A stretch of 64,000 nucleotides of DNA, taken from contig NZ_LRPB01000045.1 in NCBI RefSeq assembly GCF_001592945.1, forward strand, positions 62,001 to 126,000, given 5' to 3'. A program made the translations under genes and the position numbers. A model generated the notes under the pieces. That model was given only the letters and a program-made list of their open reading frames with translations, had not been told where the DNA came from and made no database searches. This document shows, piece after piece, positions 53,909-62,479 of the stretch. Each line of letters begins with the position of its first letter. The first letter of the stretch is position 1. This DNA comes from Roseivirga seohaensis (lineage in GTDB: Bacteria > Bacteroidota > Bacteroidia > Cytophagales > Cyclobacteriaceae).

Positions 53909-55258
53909 TTAGAAAATGTAACTCAAAATCAAGTCAGAATGAAAGAAATCGGCACGATTAATTAGATAAGCGGAATTTGAAACCGTTTCTCCGGCCAAAA
54001 ATCGTCCGGCCACATAGAGTTCTGCCGAAAAACCACGTAACTTATTTTTAGGGCTATACTTAATTGAACCATCTAAATGAGCAGTAGATGGTACTTGATA
54101 TTTATTCTTAGAAGCATCTGTTGGATTTGGTAAACTGTGGTAGCCTAAACTTGAAAACATATTAAGCTTATAGTTTTCTTGATCTAAACTACTTTCCCAT
54201 TTCACAACTACAGCTGTAACATCACTAATCCCCTCCACTCTAGTTCTTCTTTGGAAAGTATAGAAAGGCTCTTTCCCCCATTCTCTAGGCAAAAGTAGTC
54301 GACTTCCATCTCCAATTCTTGTGAAGGCCAAAGACAAAGCGCTTTTTGAAATGTCCTTCTTTACCATAAACCCAAAACCACTCGCAGATTCATCTTGCTT
54401 GTACTGAAGAATGCCAGAATTATTCCCTCCATCTCCTACTTTGGTTTGGTAAATAAACTGACCAGCAATATGCCAATCCTTATCCTCTCCTACATCAAAT
54501 TTAGCTTCTGTAAAAATTGTGTTCGAAATATTGTCGGTGTAATAATTCCAAAATGCTAAATCTAGACCACCCGAGAATCGGTAGCCTAATTTTGTGATGG
54601 CTACAAAATTGGAATTAGTAGCTGTCCAGTATTGACTACCGCTGCCGTCTGTTCCCACACCAAGGCCTCCGGCCCCTATGGTATTACCAATATTCTCGAA
54701 ATCTCCTGAAAATCGAGAGGCAATTCTGTCAATAAATGCGGCTTCGGCATTAAAACCTACTAGGGGTTGATATTTATACCAAAGCCCTTTTAGTGCATTT
54801 GGAAATGGCCAGCCCTCGCCATTTATGGTTGGTGAGTCTTCGATAAACCTTCCTACTCTAATCAAATGACTATCAAACTTAAAATCGAGATAAAGTTCAG
54901 GTAAACTAAATTCTGCTGAGCCAGACATTAGCCTACTGTTCCAAAGGTTGGCTTCATAAATCGGCCCTGAACCTGTTGTTTGATCTCTTTTGTCAATTCC
55001 GTCTGTACCATAATGAATCAATCCATTTCCAGAAACCCCAAATTTAAGCCAGTCGCGCAGCTTAATATGATAGCCAACTTTACCATAAGATGTTAGGATA
55101 GAGAAATCCTCTAAGTTTCCTTTATTGGAAGTTTGCATGTAGCGGGTGGTAACTGATCCAGACCAAAAACCACGTTCCCTTTCTCCTTCTTGGGCTAAAG
55201 CTGTAACAAATGGAAGGTTAAAAAAGCAAATCAAAAATAAAGAACGAGTCCGTTTCAT
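53909..55258 (-). CDS. Outer-membrane porin-like protein
   Basis: The 449-residue protein has a signal peptide (LFLICFFNLPFVTALAQ) and a body made of amphipathic beta-strands with aromatic girdles. It ends in a strand DFFHSDLILSYIF, terminating in Phe, as is usual for outer-membrane barrels. It resembles Campylobacter-type major porins (OprD-like). Placed between tsdA and the two YeeE/YedE genes, it may admit sulfur oxyanions to the periplasm. Confidence 0.72.
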   Translation of the reverse strand: MKRTRSLFLICFFNLPFVTALAQEGERERGFWSGSVTTRYMQTSNKGNLEDFSILTSYGKVGYHIKLRDWLKFGVSGNGLIHYGTDGIDKRDQTTGSGPIYEANLWNSRLMSGSAEFSLPELYLDFKFDSHLIRVGRFIEDSPTINGEGWPFPNALKGLWYKYQPLVGFNAEAAFIDRIASRFSGDFENIGNTIGAGGLGVGTDGSGSQYWTATNSNFVAITKLGYRFSGGLDLAFWNYYTDNISNTIFTEAKFDVGEDKDWHIAGQFIYQTKVGDGGNNSGILQYKQDESASGFGFMVKKDISKSALSLAFTRIGDGSRLLLPREWGKEPFYTFQRRTRVEGISDVTAVVVKWESSLDQENYKLNMFSSLGYHSLPNPTDASKNKYQVPSTAHLDGSIKYSPKNKLRGFSAELYVAGRFLAGETVSNSAYLINRADFFHSDLILSYIF

Positions 55259-55263
55259 AGTTT

Positions 55264-55677
55264 CTAATGTGGTAGTTTATGTCTTATTTTTCCGTAAACA
55301 AAAGTGCCCAAAAGCCCCGATGCGATGGCCACGAAAATAACAAACACACCATTACCAGCCAAAATAAACATAGGGCCTGGGCAGGCTCCGGTTAACGCCC
55401 AACCAAAACCAAAGATGATTCCGCCAAGTAAGTAACGCCAAATAGAGAGTTTCTTTGGTGCTATGACAATAGGTTCGCCCTTGGCATCTTTCATTTTGGT
55501 TCGCTTGATAATTTGAGTGATTATCACTCCTAAAACTACAGCAGAGCCTATAACCCCATACATATGAAACGACTGAAAACGAAACATTTCATAAATTCTG
55601 AACCATGAAATTAATTCTGCCTTGGTAAGTACAATACCGAATACAGTACCTAATATTAAATATTTAAAGTATTTCAT
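55264..55677 (-). CDS. YeeE/YedE half-transporter (DUF6691-type)
   Basis: The 137-residue membrane protein has four helices and the conserved block GFGWALTGACPGPMFILAG with the Cys that handles thiosulfate in this family. It is the smaller half of a transporter split in two genes; the larger half is encoded 10 bases upstream. Together they should import thiosulfate or persulfide sulfur. Confidence 0.88.
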   Translation of the reverse strand: MKYFKYLILGTVFGIVLTKAELISWFRIYEMFRFQSFHMYGVIGSAVVLGVIITQIIKRTKMKDAKGEPIVIAPKKLSIWRYLLGGIIFGFGWALTGACPGPMFILAGNGVFVIFVAIASGLLGTFVYGKIRHKLPH

Positions 55678-55687
55678 TATCAGTAAT

Positions 55688-56263
55688 TTAAGCAGGTAAT
55701 ATTAAAGGAAGAATAAAGTAGGTAATGGTGAGTCCACCGATAAAGAAACCAATGACAGCGATTAAAGAAGCAGGCTGCAAATCGCTCAAACCTGAAATGG
55801 CATGCCCTGAGGTGCAGCCGCCCGCATAGCGTGTTCCGAACCCAACACAGAAACCACCTAAAACAATAAATATCAATCCTTTCAGTGTGAACAGTGACTC
55901 GAAACTAAAAATGGACATTGGCACAATGTCGGCACCAGGGTTTTCTAATCCGTAGCCTTGAAGTTCAGTTATGGTTTTCTCTGAAAGCGCAATAGCATCA
56001 CCGGAAGACAGGTATTGACTAGCAATGAATCCACCCAAAATAGCTCCTATGGCAAACACCAAGTTCCAGGTTTGTTTTTTCCAATCGAAATCGAAGAAAT
56101 CGCATGACTTGCCTGCGCCAAACATGGAACAGATGGTTCTGAAGTTTGCAGAAAAACCAAAGCTGTTTCCGAAATAAATTAATGCAAACATTAATAATGC
56201 AATAGCCGGACCTGCAATCCACCATGGCCAAGGAGAGCTAACAATCTCAATAATATTATTCAT
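55688..56263 (-). CDS. YeeE/YedE half-transporter (larger half)
   Basis: The 191-residue membrane protein has five helices and the signature GFGTRYAGGCTSGHAISGL with its conserved Cys. In TsuA-type proteins both halves are fused; here they are separate and adjacent. It heads the transporter-porin-dehydrogenase unit that follows the terminator at 56292-56331. Confidence 0.88.
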   Translation of the reverse strand: MNNIIEIVSSPWPWWIAGPAIALLMFALIYFGNSFGFSANFRTICSMFGAGKSCDFFDFDWKKQTWNLVFAIGAILGGFIASQYLSSGDAIALSEKTITELQGYGLENPGADIVPMSIFSFESLFTLKGLIFIVLGGFCVGFGTRYAGGCTSGHAISGLSDLQPASLIAVIGFFIGGLTITYFILPLILPA

Positions 56264-56291
56264 AAGAAATCTGACGTGAGTAAAAAATAAA

Positions 56292-56331
56292 ACCAGCTAC
56301 CCTTGATCTAGTAGAGATCAAAAGTAGCCGG
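56292..56331 (-). terminator. Rho-independent terminator
   Basis: Nested stems (GCTAC/GTAGC outside, TTGATCT/AGATCAA inside) are followed on the minus strand by TTTTATTTTTTA. It separates the MBL-rhodanese gene from the YeeE/YedE genes, so these may be different transcripts or partly attenuated. Confidence 0.78.
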
Positions 56332-56358
56332 AAGAATGCTGTTTTAAACTTTATTTAG

Positions 56359-57768
56359 TTATTTAAGCGTTGTAGGGCAAACGAAATTTGTGATTGGTAA
56401 ATCGGTTTCGCTTATGGCTTTAAAACCACCTGCCACATCAATCACTTTATCAAAACCTCTAGACTTAAGGATTGAAGAGAAAATCATAGAGCGATAACCT
56501 CCCGCACAATGAATGTGATAGGTTTTGTCTTTGCTGATTTTATCCATATTCTCATTAATGTAATCAAGAGCTACGTTTTCAGCACCATCAATATGTTCAG
56601 CAGAATACTCTGTTGGTTTTCTAACATCAAGCACATTCAAATTACCAGACTTAAATTCTTCTGCCAATTGAGTAGCCGGAATAGACTCAATCGTGTCAAT
56701 CTCTTTTCCTGCCTTTCTCCAAGCCTCGATTCCGCCTTTTAAGTAACCTAATGTGTTATCATAACCTACTCTTGATAAACGAGTTACCACTTCTTCTTCT
56801 CTGCCTTCATCGGCCAAGAAAATGATCGGTTGTTTTAAGTCGGTAATTAGAGCACCCACCCAAGGGGCAAAACTTCCATCTATACCAATGAAGATAGAAT
56901 TTGGAATAAATCCATCTTTGAAATCAACTTGATTTCTGGTGTCTAAAATTAATGCTTCCTGATGGTTAGCAATGGCTTCAAAAGTATCAACATCTAAAGG
57001 AACACTTCCTTTTTCAAGAATTTCGTCTAATCCAGAAACTCCTGTTTTATTCAACATTGCATTTTTCTGGAAATATTGCGGTGGAGGTAAAATACCTGTG
57101 GTAACTTCTTTAATAAATTCTTCACGTGTCATGTTCGCGCGAAGAGCGTAGTTCATTTTCTTTTGATTCCCCAATGTATCAGAAGTTTCTTTACTCATGT
57201 TTTTACCACAAGCCGAGCCTGCACCGTGTGCTGGATAAACAATTACATCGTCAGGTAAAGTCATGATTTTATTTCGAAGGCTATCGAACAACATGCTCGC
57301 TAAATCTTCTTGGGTTAAATCAGATTTAACCGCCAAATCGGGTCTACCCACATCACCAATAAAGAGAGTATCTCCACTAAATAGCGCTACCTCTTTTCCA
57401 TTCTCATCTATCAATAAATAACTTGAGCTCTCTTGAGTATGGCCTGGAGTATGTAGCACTTTAAATTTCACATTTCCCAATTCAAAAATCTCACCGTCTT
57501 TGGCCTCATGAATATCAAAACTGGTTGTTGCATTTGGGCCATATATAATGGTAGCACCAGTTTTATTGGCCAAATCTAAATGGCCAGAAACGAAATCGGC
57601 ATGGAAATGCGTTTCGAAAATATACTTAATTTTTGCTCCATTTTTTGCCGCCTTGTCAATATAAGGCTGAGTTTCACGAAGCGGATCAATAATAGCCACT
57701 TCTCCATTGCTTTCAATGTAGTAGGCTCCTTGAGCCAAACACCCTGTGTAAATTTGATCTATTTTCAT
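56359..57768 (-). CDS. MBL-fold persulfide dioxygenase-like protein with two rhodanese domains
   Basis: The 469-residue protein has an ETHE1-like metallo-beta-lactamase domain (ETHFHADFVSGH, HTPGHTQES, FSGDTLFIGDVGRPD) followed by two rhodanese domains. The second has the catalytic Cys421 in HIHCAGGYRS. In the first, the loop reads IFLADEGREE and lacks a Cys, so it is probably structural. Such fusions oxidise glutathione or other low-molecular persulfides to sulfite and thiosulfate, which fits the surrounding sulfur genes. Confidence 0.9.
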   Translation of the reverse strand: MKIDQIYTGCLAQGAYYIESNGEVAIIDPLRETQPYIDKAAKNGAKIKYIFETHFHADFVSGHLDLANKTGATIIYGPNATTSFDIHEAKDGEIFELGNVKFKVLHTPGHTQESSSYLLIDENGKEVALFSGDTLFIGDVGRPDLAVKSDLTQEDLASMLFDSLRNKIMTLPDDVIVYPAHGAGSACGKNMSKETSDTLGNQKKMNYALRANMTREEFIKEVTTGILPPPQYFQKNAMLNKTGVSGLDEILEKGSVPLDVDTFEAIANHQEALILDTRNQVDFKDGFIPNSIFIGIDGSFAPWVGALITDLKQPIIFLADEGREEEVVTRLSRVGYDNTLGYLKGGIEAWRKAGKEIDTIESIPATQLAEEFKSGNLNVLDVRKPTEYSAEHIDGAENVALDYINENMDKISKDKTYHIHCAGGYRSMIFSSILKSRGFDKVIDVAGGFKAISETDLPITNFVCPTTLK

Positions 57769-57820
57769 CTCTTTATATTTTCCTTTTCATTGTACTTTAT
57801 CAGTACTATATTTTTAACAA

Positions 57821-59548
57821 TTACAATGTTTTTTCGTTCGCTTGCACGGCTAAATTTGCGTGCTGATTTTTAAAATCCTCTGATATACAATATGTCACAG
57901 CTTCATCGGTAGTCATAAAGAAAATTTCAGAAGCCTTTTCGCTAAACAAGTGATTTCTGTGGAAGGCATCGCGCACTGGACCAATTACTTCCGAAAAAAT
58001 CAACTCTATTTCTTTCTTCTTCAAAGTATCAATCAAGTCACGAATGCCATCAATGCCAGTGGCATCAATGTATGATACTGGGCCTGCATCTATTATTACT
58101 TTTTTTAGTTTTCCTTCTCTCTTTTGTATTTCATTCAAAACCCATTCTTTAATGGTTTGAATATTTACAAAAGCAAATGGGGCATCAATTCTGATGATAA
58201 GTAGGTGTTCCCAAGATTCTAAATCTTTAAACCTTTTTTCATTTCGGTATTCTGTAAAGCCTTTTATTCTACCTAAAACAGCCATATGTGGGTTTGCGGC
58301 TTTAAAAAGTAATAGCAAGATTGACAGTGCCACTCCAGTAACGATACCTTCTACCATGCCAAAACTAAAAGTAACCAAGAAGGTAATTAGCATTAGCGCA
58401 AACTCCATTTTACTTGTTCGCCAAAGGTATTTGAGGTAAGCAAATTCTATCAAATTGACCACCGCAATCATAATAATAGAAGCTAGAATGGCCTTGGGTA
58501 AATAGTAAAATAAAGGAGTTAGGAATAGTAATGTAAGCGTTACAATTACCGCACTGATAATTCCTGCCAATGGTGTTTTAGCACCAGATTCGTAATTCAC
58601 AGCTGATCGAGAAAAGCCTGCTGTGGCAGGGAAGGCTTGAAAGAATGAACCGAACATATTGGAAGCTCCTAAGGCAATCAGTTCTTGGTTTGGAACAATC
58701 TTATAACTCTTCGCTTTCGACTCCATGGCTTTTCCCACAGAATAAGCTTCAATAAATGAAATAACGGCTAATGTACCCGCCAAAGGCACCAGTGTTTTGA
58801 AATGTGATAATGTAATGTCAGGAATTATAAACTGAGGTAAACCAGATGGAATGTTTTCTACAATACTTACTCCTTGATTGTGAAGGCCAAGCCCATAAAC
58901 CGCGGCAATACCAAGTACTAAAGCCAGAAAAGCACCTGGCAACTTCTTATTCCAACTTTTTATAACCTTGATTAATATAATTCCTAAAATGCCAATAACT
59001 AAAGTCAATACATGGGTACTCCCAATATTTTTGATTGCGGAAATCAGAATTTCATGACTGCGATTGCTCTTTACCAACTCCACCCCTATTAAATCTTTCA
59101 GCTGGTTAAGCGCAATGATGAAAGCTACTGCAGAGGTAAACCCACTGATAACTGGCTTTGAAAGCAAATTGGTAATAAACCCCATTTTTAGAACCCCCAA
59201 TAAAAACTGTAATGCGCCTACGAAAAAGGCAAGTAGTATAGCGAAGGCCAAATAGGTTTCAGTTCCTTCTGTAGCCAGAATAGATATACCAGAAGCTACC
59301 AATAAAGAATCCATCGCTACGGGGCCAACTGCCAATTGGCGTGAAGTGCCCATAATAGCATAAATCAGTTGAGGGAAAATGGCAGTATATAAACCATATA
59401 CTGGTGGTAAACCCGCAATCATAGCGTAAGCCATGCCTTGAGGAATTAACATTACACCAACTGCTAATCCAGCGAAAACATCACCATTCAGATTTTCTTT
59501 CTGGTAATTCGGAAGCCAACTAAGAATAGGAAATAATCTTCTAATCAC
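57821..59548 (-). CDS. SulP-family anion transporter with STAS domain
   Basis: The 575-residue protein has a membrane domain of about 12-14 helices starting with DVFAGLAVGVMLIPQGMAYA, the SulP signature, and a C-terminal STAS domain (about 440-560) with VSYIDATGIDGIRDLID. It should move sulfate, bicarbonate or a related anion. It lies 52 bases upstream of the MBL-rhodanese gene and probably exports or imports the sulfur oxyanions of this pathway. Confidence 0.92.
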   Translation of the reverse strand: MIRRLFPILSWLPNYQKENLNGDVFAGLAVGVMLIPQGMAYAMIAGLPPVYGLYTAIFPQLIYAIMGTSRQLAVGPVAMDSLLVASGISILATEGTETYLAFAILLAFFVGALQFLLGVLKMGFITNLLSKPVISGFTSAVAFIIALNQLKDLIGVELVKSNRSHEILISAIKNIGSTHVLTLVIGILGIILIKVIKSWNKKLPGAFLALVLGIAAVYGLGLHNQGVSIVENIPSGLPQFIIPDITLSHFKTLVPLAGTLAVISFIEAYSVGKAMESKAKSYKIVPNQELIALGASNMFGSFFQAFPATAGFSRSAVNYESGAKTPLAGIISAVIVTLTLLFLTPLFYYLPKAILASIIMIAVVNLIEFAYLKYLWRTSKMEFALMLITFLVTFSFGMVEGIVTGVALSILLLLFKAANPHMAVLGRIKGFTEYRNEKRFKDLESWEHLLIIRIDAPFAFVNIQTIKEWVLNEIQKREGKLKKVIIDAGPVSYIDATGIDGIRDLIDTLKKKEIELIFSEVIGPVRDAFHRNHLFSEKASEIFFMTTDEAVTYCISEDFKNQHANLAVQANEKTL

Positions 59549-59623
59549 TGAATGCTAGTTTGTCGAGTGTTGAATTACCCGATTGCAGAACAAAGATAAC
59601 CAAAGTTAAAAGAAATGAATTGG

Positions 59624-59645
59624 CTATGTAACCTATGTTACATAG
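59624..59645. promoter_or_regulatory. Palindrome upstream of the SulP gene
   Basis: CTATGTAAC (59624-59632) and GTTACATAG (59637-59645) form a perfect 9-base inverted repeat with a 4-base spacer, 76 bases upstream of the SulP start and right after the small-protein gene. The TGTAAC-N4-GTTACA core has the form of a CRP/FNR-type site. It could also be a hairpin at the end of the small gene, but no T-run follows. Confidence 0.45.
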
Positions 59646-59647
59646 GG

Positions 59648-59899
59648 CTAGCAGTCGCAAGTAAAATCTTCAATATGTTTATAATTTTCAGCGTAGCATC
59701 CGTTAATGCTAATCACTTTGTCTAAAGGGATTTCAACCCCAGTACTCAGAATAATAGTTTCGCCTGCTTCGCTCTGACCTATACTTTTTATTAGTGCATC
59801 TACAGAATAAAACTCTCGGTATTCATTAAAAAAAGTGATTTTGGAAAACTGCTTACCAATGAAGCATTCATGAATTTTAGTTTCGAAAGAAGTAAGCAT
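59648..59899 (-). CDS. Small protein with C-terminal Cys-Asp-Cys
   Basis: The 83-residue soluble protein has Cys12, a Cys in SINGCYAENYKH and a terminal CDC, in an otherwise alpha/beta sequence. I do not recognise a family. It is the first gene of the sulfur cluster on this strand, and the C-terminal Cys pair could bind a metal or carry a sulfane sulfur; both ideas are inference. Confidence 0.6.
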   Translation of the reverse strand: MLTSFETKIHECFIGKQFSKITFFNEYREFYSVDALIKSIGQSEAGETIILSTGVEIPLDKVISINGCYAENYKHIEDFTCDC

Positions 59900-60067
59900 A
59901 GTAAGATCAGCAGTTAGGGCTTAATAAGTTTTCTCATTAACATAAAACGTGCGAAAACCCGTTTCAAATTGGGTAGAATAATTGACAATTACTTTATTCC
60001 ATTTTTACACTTTAGTCGAATTGAAAAATAAGCCCAATAATTCTTAATTTCGATCAAAATTAAAGCC

Positions 60068-61693
60068 ATGAGATTTACCTTTTTAATTTTCAGTCTTGTA
60101 ATATCTGTATCGCTGAATGCTCAAAACTTTACTAGGCAAGATACGCTTCGCGGAAGCATAACACCCGAAAGAGCATGGTGGGATTTGACCTATTATCATC
60201 TTTCCATTAAAACCGATATTGACAATAAGTTTTTGAAAGGCTCAAACCTTGTGCAATACAAGGTGCTAAAACCAGCTCAGCGCATGCAAATCGACTTGCA
60301 GTCTCCTATGCGAATCACAAGAGTAACTCAAGCAGGAAAACCACTTAAGGTAGAACAAGAGGGCAATGCTTATTTCATAGAACTTGTTGGAAAGCAAACT
60401 AAAAATAGCGTAAACGAGATTTTAATCGAATTTGAAGGTAACCCTGTAGTCAGTAAAAACCCACCTTGGAGTGGTGGTGTAACATGGAAGAAGGACAGTA
60501 ACGGTTTAGATTTTATCGCTACCAGTTGTCAAGGCGATGGAGCTAGCCTGTGGTGGCCAAATAAAGACCATATGTACGATGAAGTAGACAGCATGCTAAT
60601 CAGTATTACCGTGCCAGAACATTTAATGAATGTTTCAAATGGTAGATTAAGGTCGGTAGATCAAAATGCAGACAAAACCAAAACCTATAATTGGTTTGTG
60701 AATAACCCCATTAACAACTACGGAGTGAATATGAACATTGGCGACTATGTTCACTTTTCTGAAGTTTACAATGGAGAAAATGGCCCATTGGATTGTGATT
60801 ACTATGTACTGCGCGATAACCTAGACAAGGCCAAAGAACAGTTTAAACAAGCTTCATTGATGTTAGAAGCCTTTGAGCACTGGTTTGGTCCTTACCCTTT
60901 TTATGAAGACAGCTACAAACTGGTAGAAGTGCCTTATTTGGGTATGGAACACCAAAGTTCGGTAACCTACGGCAATAAATACGCAAATGGATATTTAGGG
61001 CGTGATGTAAGCGGAAGTGGTTGGGGATTGAAATTTGACTTTATAATTATTCATGAGTCTGGTCACGAATGGTTTGCCAACAATATAACCTATAAAGACA
61101 TAGCCGACATGTGGATTCACGAGAGCTTTACCTCCTATTCAGAAAACATATATGTTGATTATCATTTTGGAAAGGAAGCGAGCCAAGAATATGTAGTTGG
61201 AATTCGTAAAAACATAGCGAACGATAAACCGATAATTGGTCCATATAATGTGAATGCCTCTGGTTCTAGCGATATGTACTACAAAGGCGCCAATATGCTC
61301 CACAACATCAGAACCATTATTGACAATGATGAAAAATGGAGAGGCATATTAAGAGGCTTGAATAAAGAATTCTACCACCAAACCGTAACCACAGCGCAAA
61401 TTGAAAATTACATCTCTAAAGAGGCAGGAACAGACTTGTCGAAAGTCTTTGACCAATATTTAAGAGACACTAAAATTCCTGAGTTTGAATATAGCATTCA
61501 AGGAAGTCAACTTACATACCAGTGGAAGAAAGGTGTTAGTGGGTTTAATATGCCACTTGATATTATAGTCAATGGCAAAAAGGTAAGAGTAAAGCCATCC
61601 ACAAAAGCACAGACTAAAAAGTTCGATAGCGCTATTCAAACAGTAGAAGTAGATCGAAACTATTACGTAACAAAAAAGGAAGTCGAGCAGTAA
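60068..61693 (+). CDS. Secreted M1-family aminopeptidase
   Basis: The 541-residue protein has a signal peptide (MRFTFLIFSLVISVSLNAQ) and the M1 zinc site HESGHEW (His329, Glu330, His333) with Glu352 in WIHESF, preceded by the substrate-anchoring motif GMEHQS in place of GAMEN. It is shorter than classical M1 enzymes because it lacks the helical C-terminal domain, as in many Bacteroidota members. It should release N-terminal residues from peptides in the periplasm. Its end is 3 bases from the convergent dtxR-like gene. Confidence 0.92.
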   Translation: MRFTFLIFSLVISVSLNAQNFTRQDTLRGSITPERAWWDLTYYHLSIKTDIDNKFLKGSNLVQYKVLKPAQRMQIDLQSPMRITRVTQAGKPLKVEQEGNAYFIELVGKQTKNSVNEILIEFEGNPVVSKNPPWSGGVTWKKDSNGLDFIATSCQGDGASLWWPNKDHMYDEVDSMLISITVPEHLMNVSNGRLRSVDQNADKTKTYNWFVNNPINNYGVNMNIGDYVHFSEVYNGENGPLDCDYYVLRDNLDKAKEQFKQASLMLEAFEHWFGPYPFYEDSYKLVEVPYLGMEHQSSVTYGNKYANGYLGRDVSGSGWGLKFDFIIIHESGHEWFANNITYKDIADMWIHESFTSYSENIYVDYHFGKEASQEYVVGIRKNIANDKPIIGPYNVNASGSSDMYYKGANMLHNIRTIIDNDEKWRGILRGLNKEFYHQTVTTAQIENYISKEAGTDLSKVFDQYLRDTKIPEFEYSIQGSQLTYQWKKGVSGFNMPLDIIVNGKKVRVKPSTKAQTKKFDSAIQTVEVDRNYYVTKKEVEQ

Positions 61694-61696
61694 GGT

Positions 61697-62356
61697 TTAA
61701 CCCACTCTTTCTACTAATAAACTTTCGCACACAGCTTGTGTGAAAGTTTCAGAAGCGCGGTTTTGATAACTTAAAACCATACTTCCATCGTAAGGCTCAA
61801 TAGATTTGATTTCTATCTCCGTGCCTAAACTAAGTTCACGGCTGTTCAGAAATTTTAAAAATTCAGTAGAAGAATGACCAAGGGCTGCAAGTTTAACTTT
61901 TCGGCCTACACTAAATTTACTTAGGGGTTCATAAGCCGATTCGGATATATTACCATTCCTATCGGGTATTGGCGAACCATGCGGATCTACCAAAGGAAAA
62001 TCCATTAGTTCATCCATTCGATCGAACAGTTTGGACGAGCTAACATGCTCTAGTTGCTCAGCAATCTCATGTACTTCTTCCCAACCAAATCCCATTTTCT
62101 CTACCAAAAACATTTCGGTAAGTCTGTGCTTACGAACAATTAACGCAGCAGCCTTTCTCCCCTTTTCCGTTAGCGAAAGTGGCTTGTACTTTTCATACTT
62201 CACCAAGCCCTTAGTTTTAAGGTTTTTCACCATGCTGTTTACGGTGGGATTACTCACGTTAAGGGCAGCGCTTAATTCGGAAATATTGACCTCAATTTTC
62301 CCAACAGATAGCGAGTATAATGCCTTTAAATAATTTTCCTCAGTTTGTGAAGCCAT
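61697..62356 (-). CDS. DtxR/MntR-family metal-dependent regulator
   Basis: The 219-residue protein starts at ATG 62356 (MASQTEENYLKALYSL). It has the winged helix (LNVSNPTVNSMVKNLKTKGLVKY), the dimerisation/metal-binding domain (EEVHEIAEQLEHVSS, DPHGSPIPD) and a C-terminal FeoA/SH3-like domain. With Fe2+ or Mn2+ bound it should repress metal-uptake genes. The divergent TonB-dependent receptor, with an inverted repeat in its promoter, is the likely target. A -7 box for its own gene is at 62378-62385. Confidence 0.92.
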   Translation of the reverse strand: MASQTEENYLKALYSLSVGKIEVNISELSAALNVSNPTVNSMVKNLKTKGLVKYEKYKPLSLTEKGRKAAALIVRKHRLTEMFLVEKMGFGWEEVHEIAEQLEHVSSSKLFDRMDELMDFPLVDPHGSPIPDRNGNISESAYEPLSKFSVGRKVKLAALGHSSTEFLKFLNSRELSLGTEIEIKSIEPYDGSMVLSYQNRASETFTQAVCESLLVERVG

Positions 62357-62377
62357 GTCTTTTCGTCTCTGTGAAAG

Positions 62378-62385
62378 CAAAAGTA
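62378..62385 (-). promoter_or_regulatory. -7 box of the dtxR-like gene
   Basis: On the minus strand this reads TACTTTTG, a full match to TAnnTTTG, 22 bases before the ATG at 62356. A 12-base direct repeat (ATAAAATTTGTT at 62385-62396 and 62400-62411) lies just upstream, and the operator-like palindrome at 62408 is shared with the divergent receptor gene. Confidence 0.6.
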
Positions 62386-62405
62386 TAAAATTTGTTTTGA
62401 TAAAA

Positions 62406-62436
62406 TTTGTTAGAAGACTCTAACATATTAGTTTTG
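62406..62436 (+). promoter_or_regulatory. Consensus promoter overlapped by a 7-7 inverted repeat (likely DtxR-type operator)
   Basis: TTTG (62406-62409), a 19-base spacer and TAGTTTTG (62429-62436) match the Bacteroidota sigma-ABfr promoter pattern exactly. Within the spacer, TGTTAGA (62408-62414) and TCTAACA (62419-62425) form a perfect inverted repeat with a 4-base centre. A bound repressor would block the promoter, so the divergently encoded DtxR-type protein is the obvious candidate. Confidence 0.72.
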
Positions 62437-62479
62437 CATATCGAATTAATAAAATCGATTACTCTAGCACCTCCATTTT

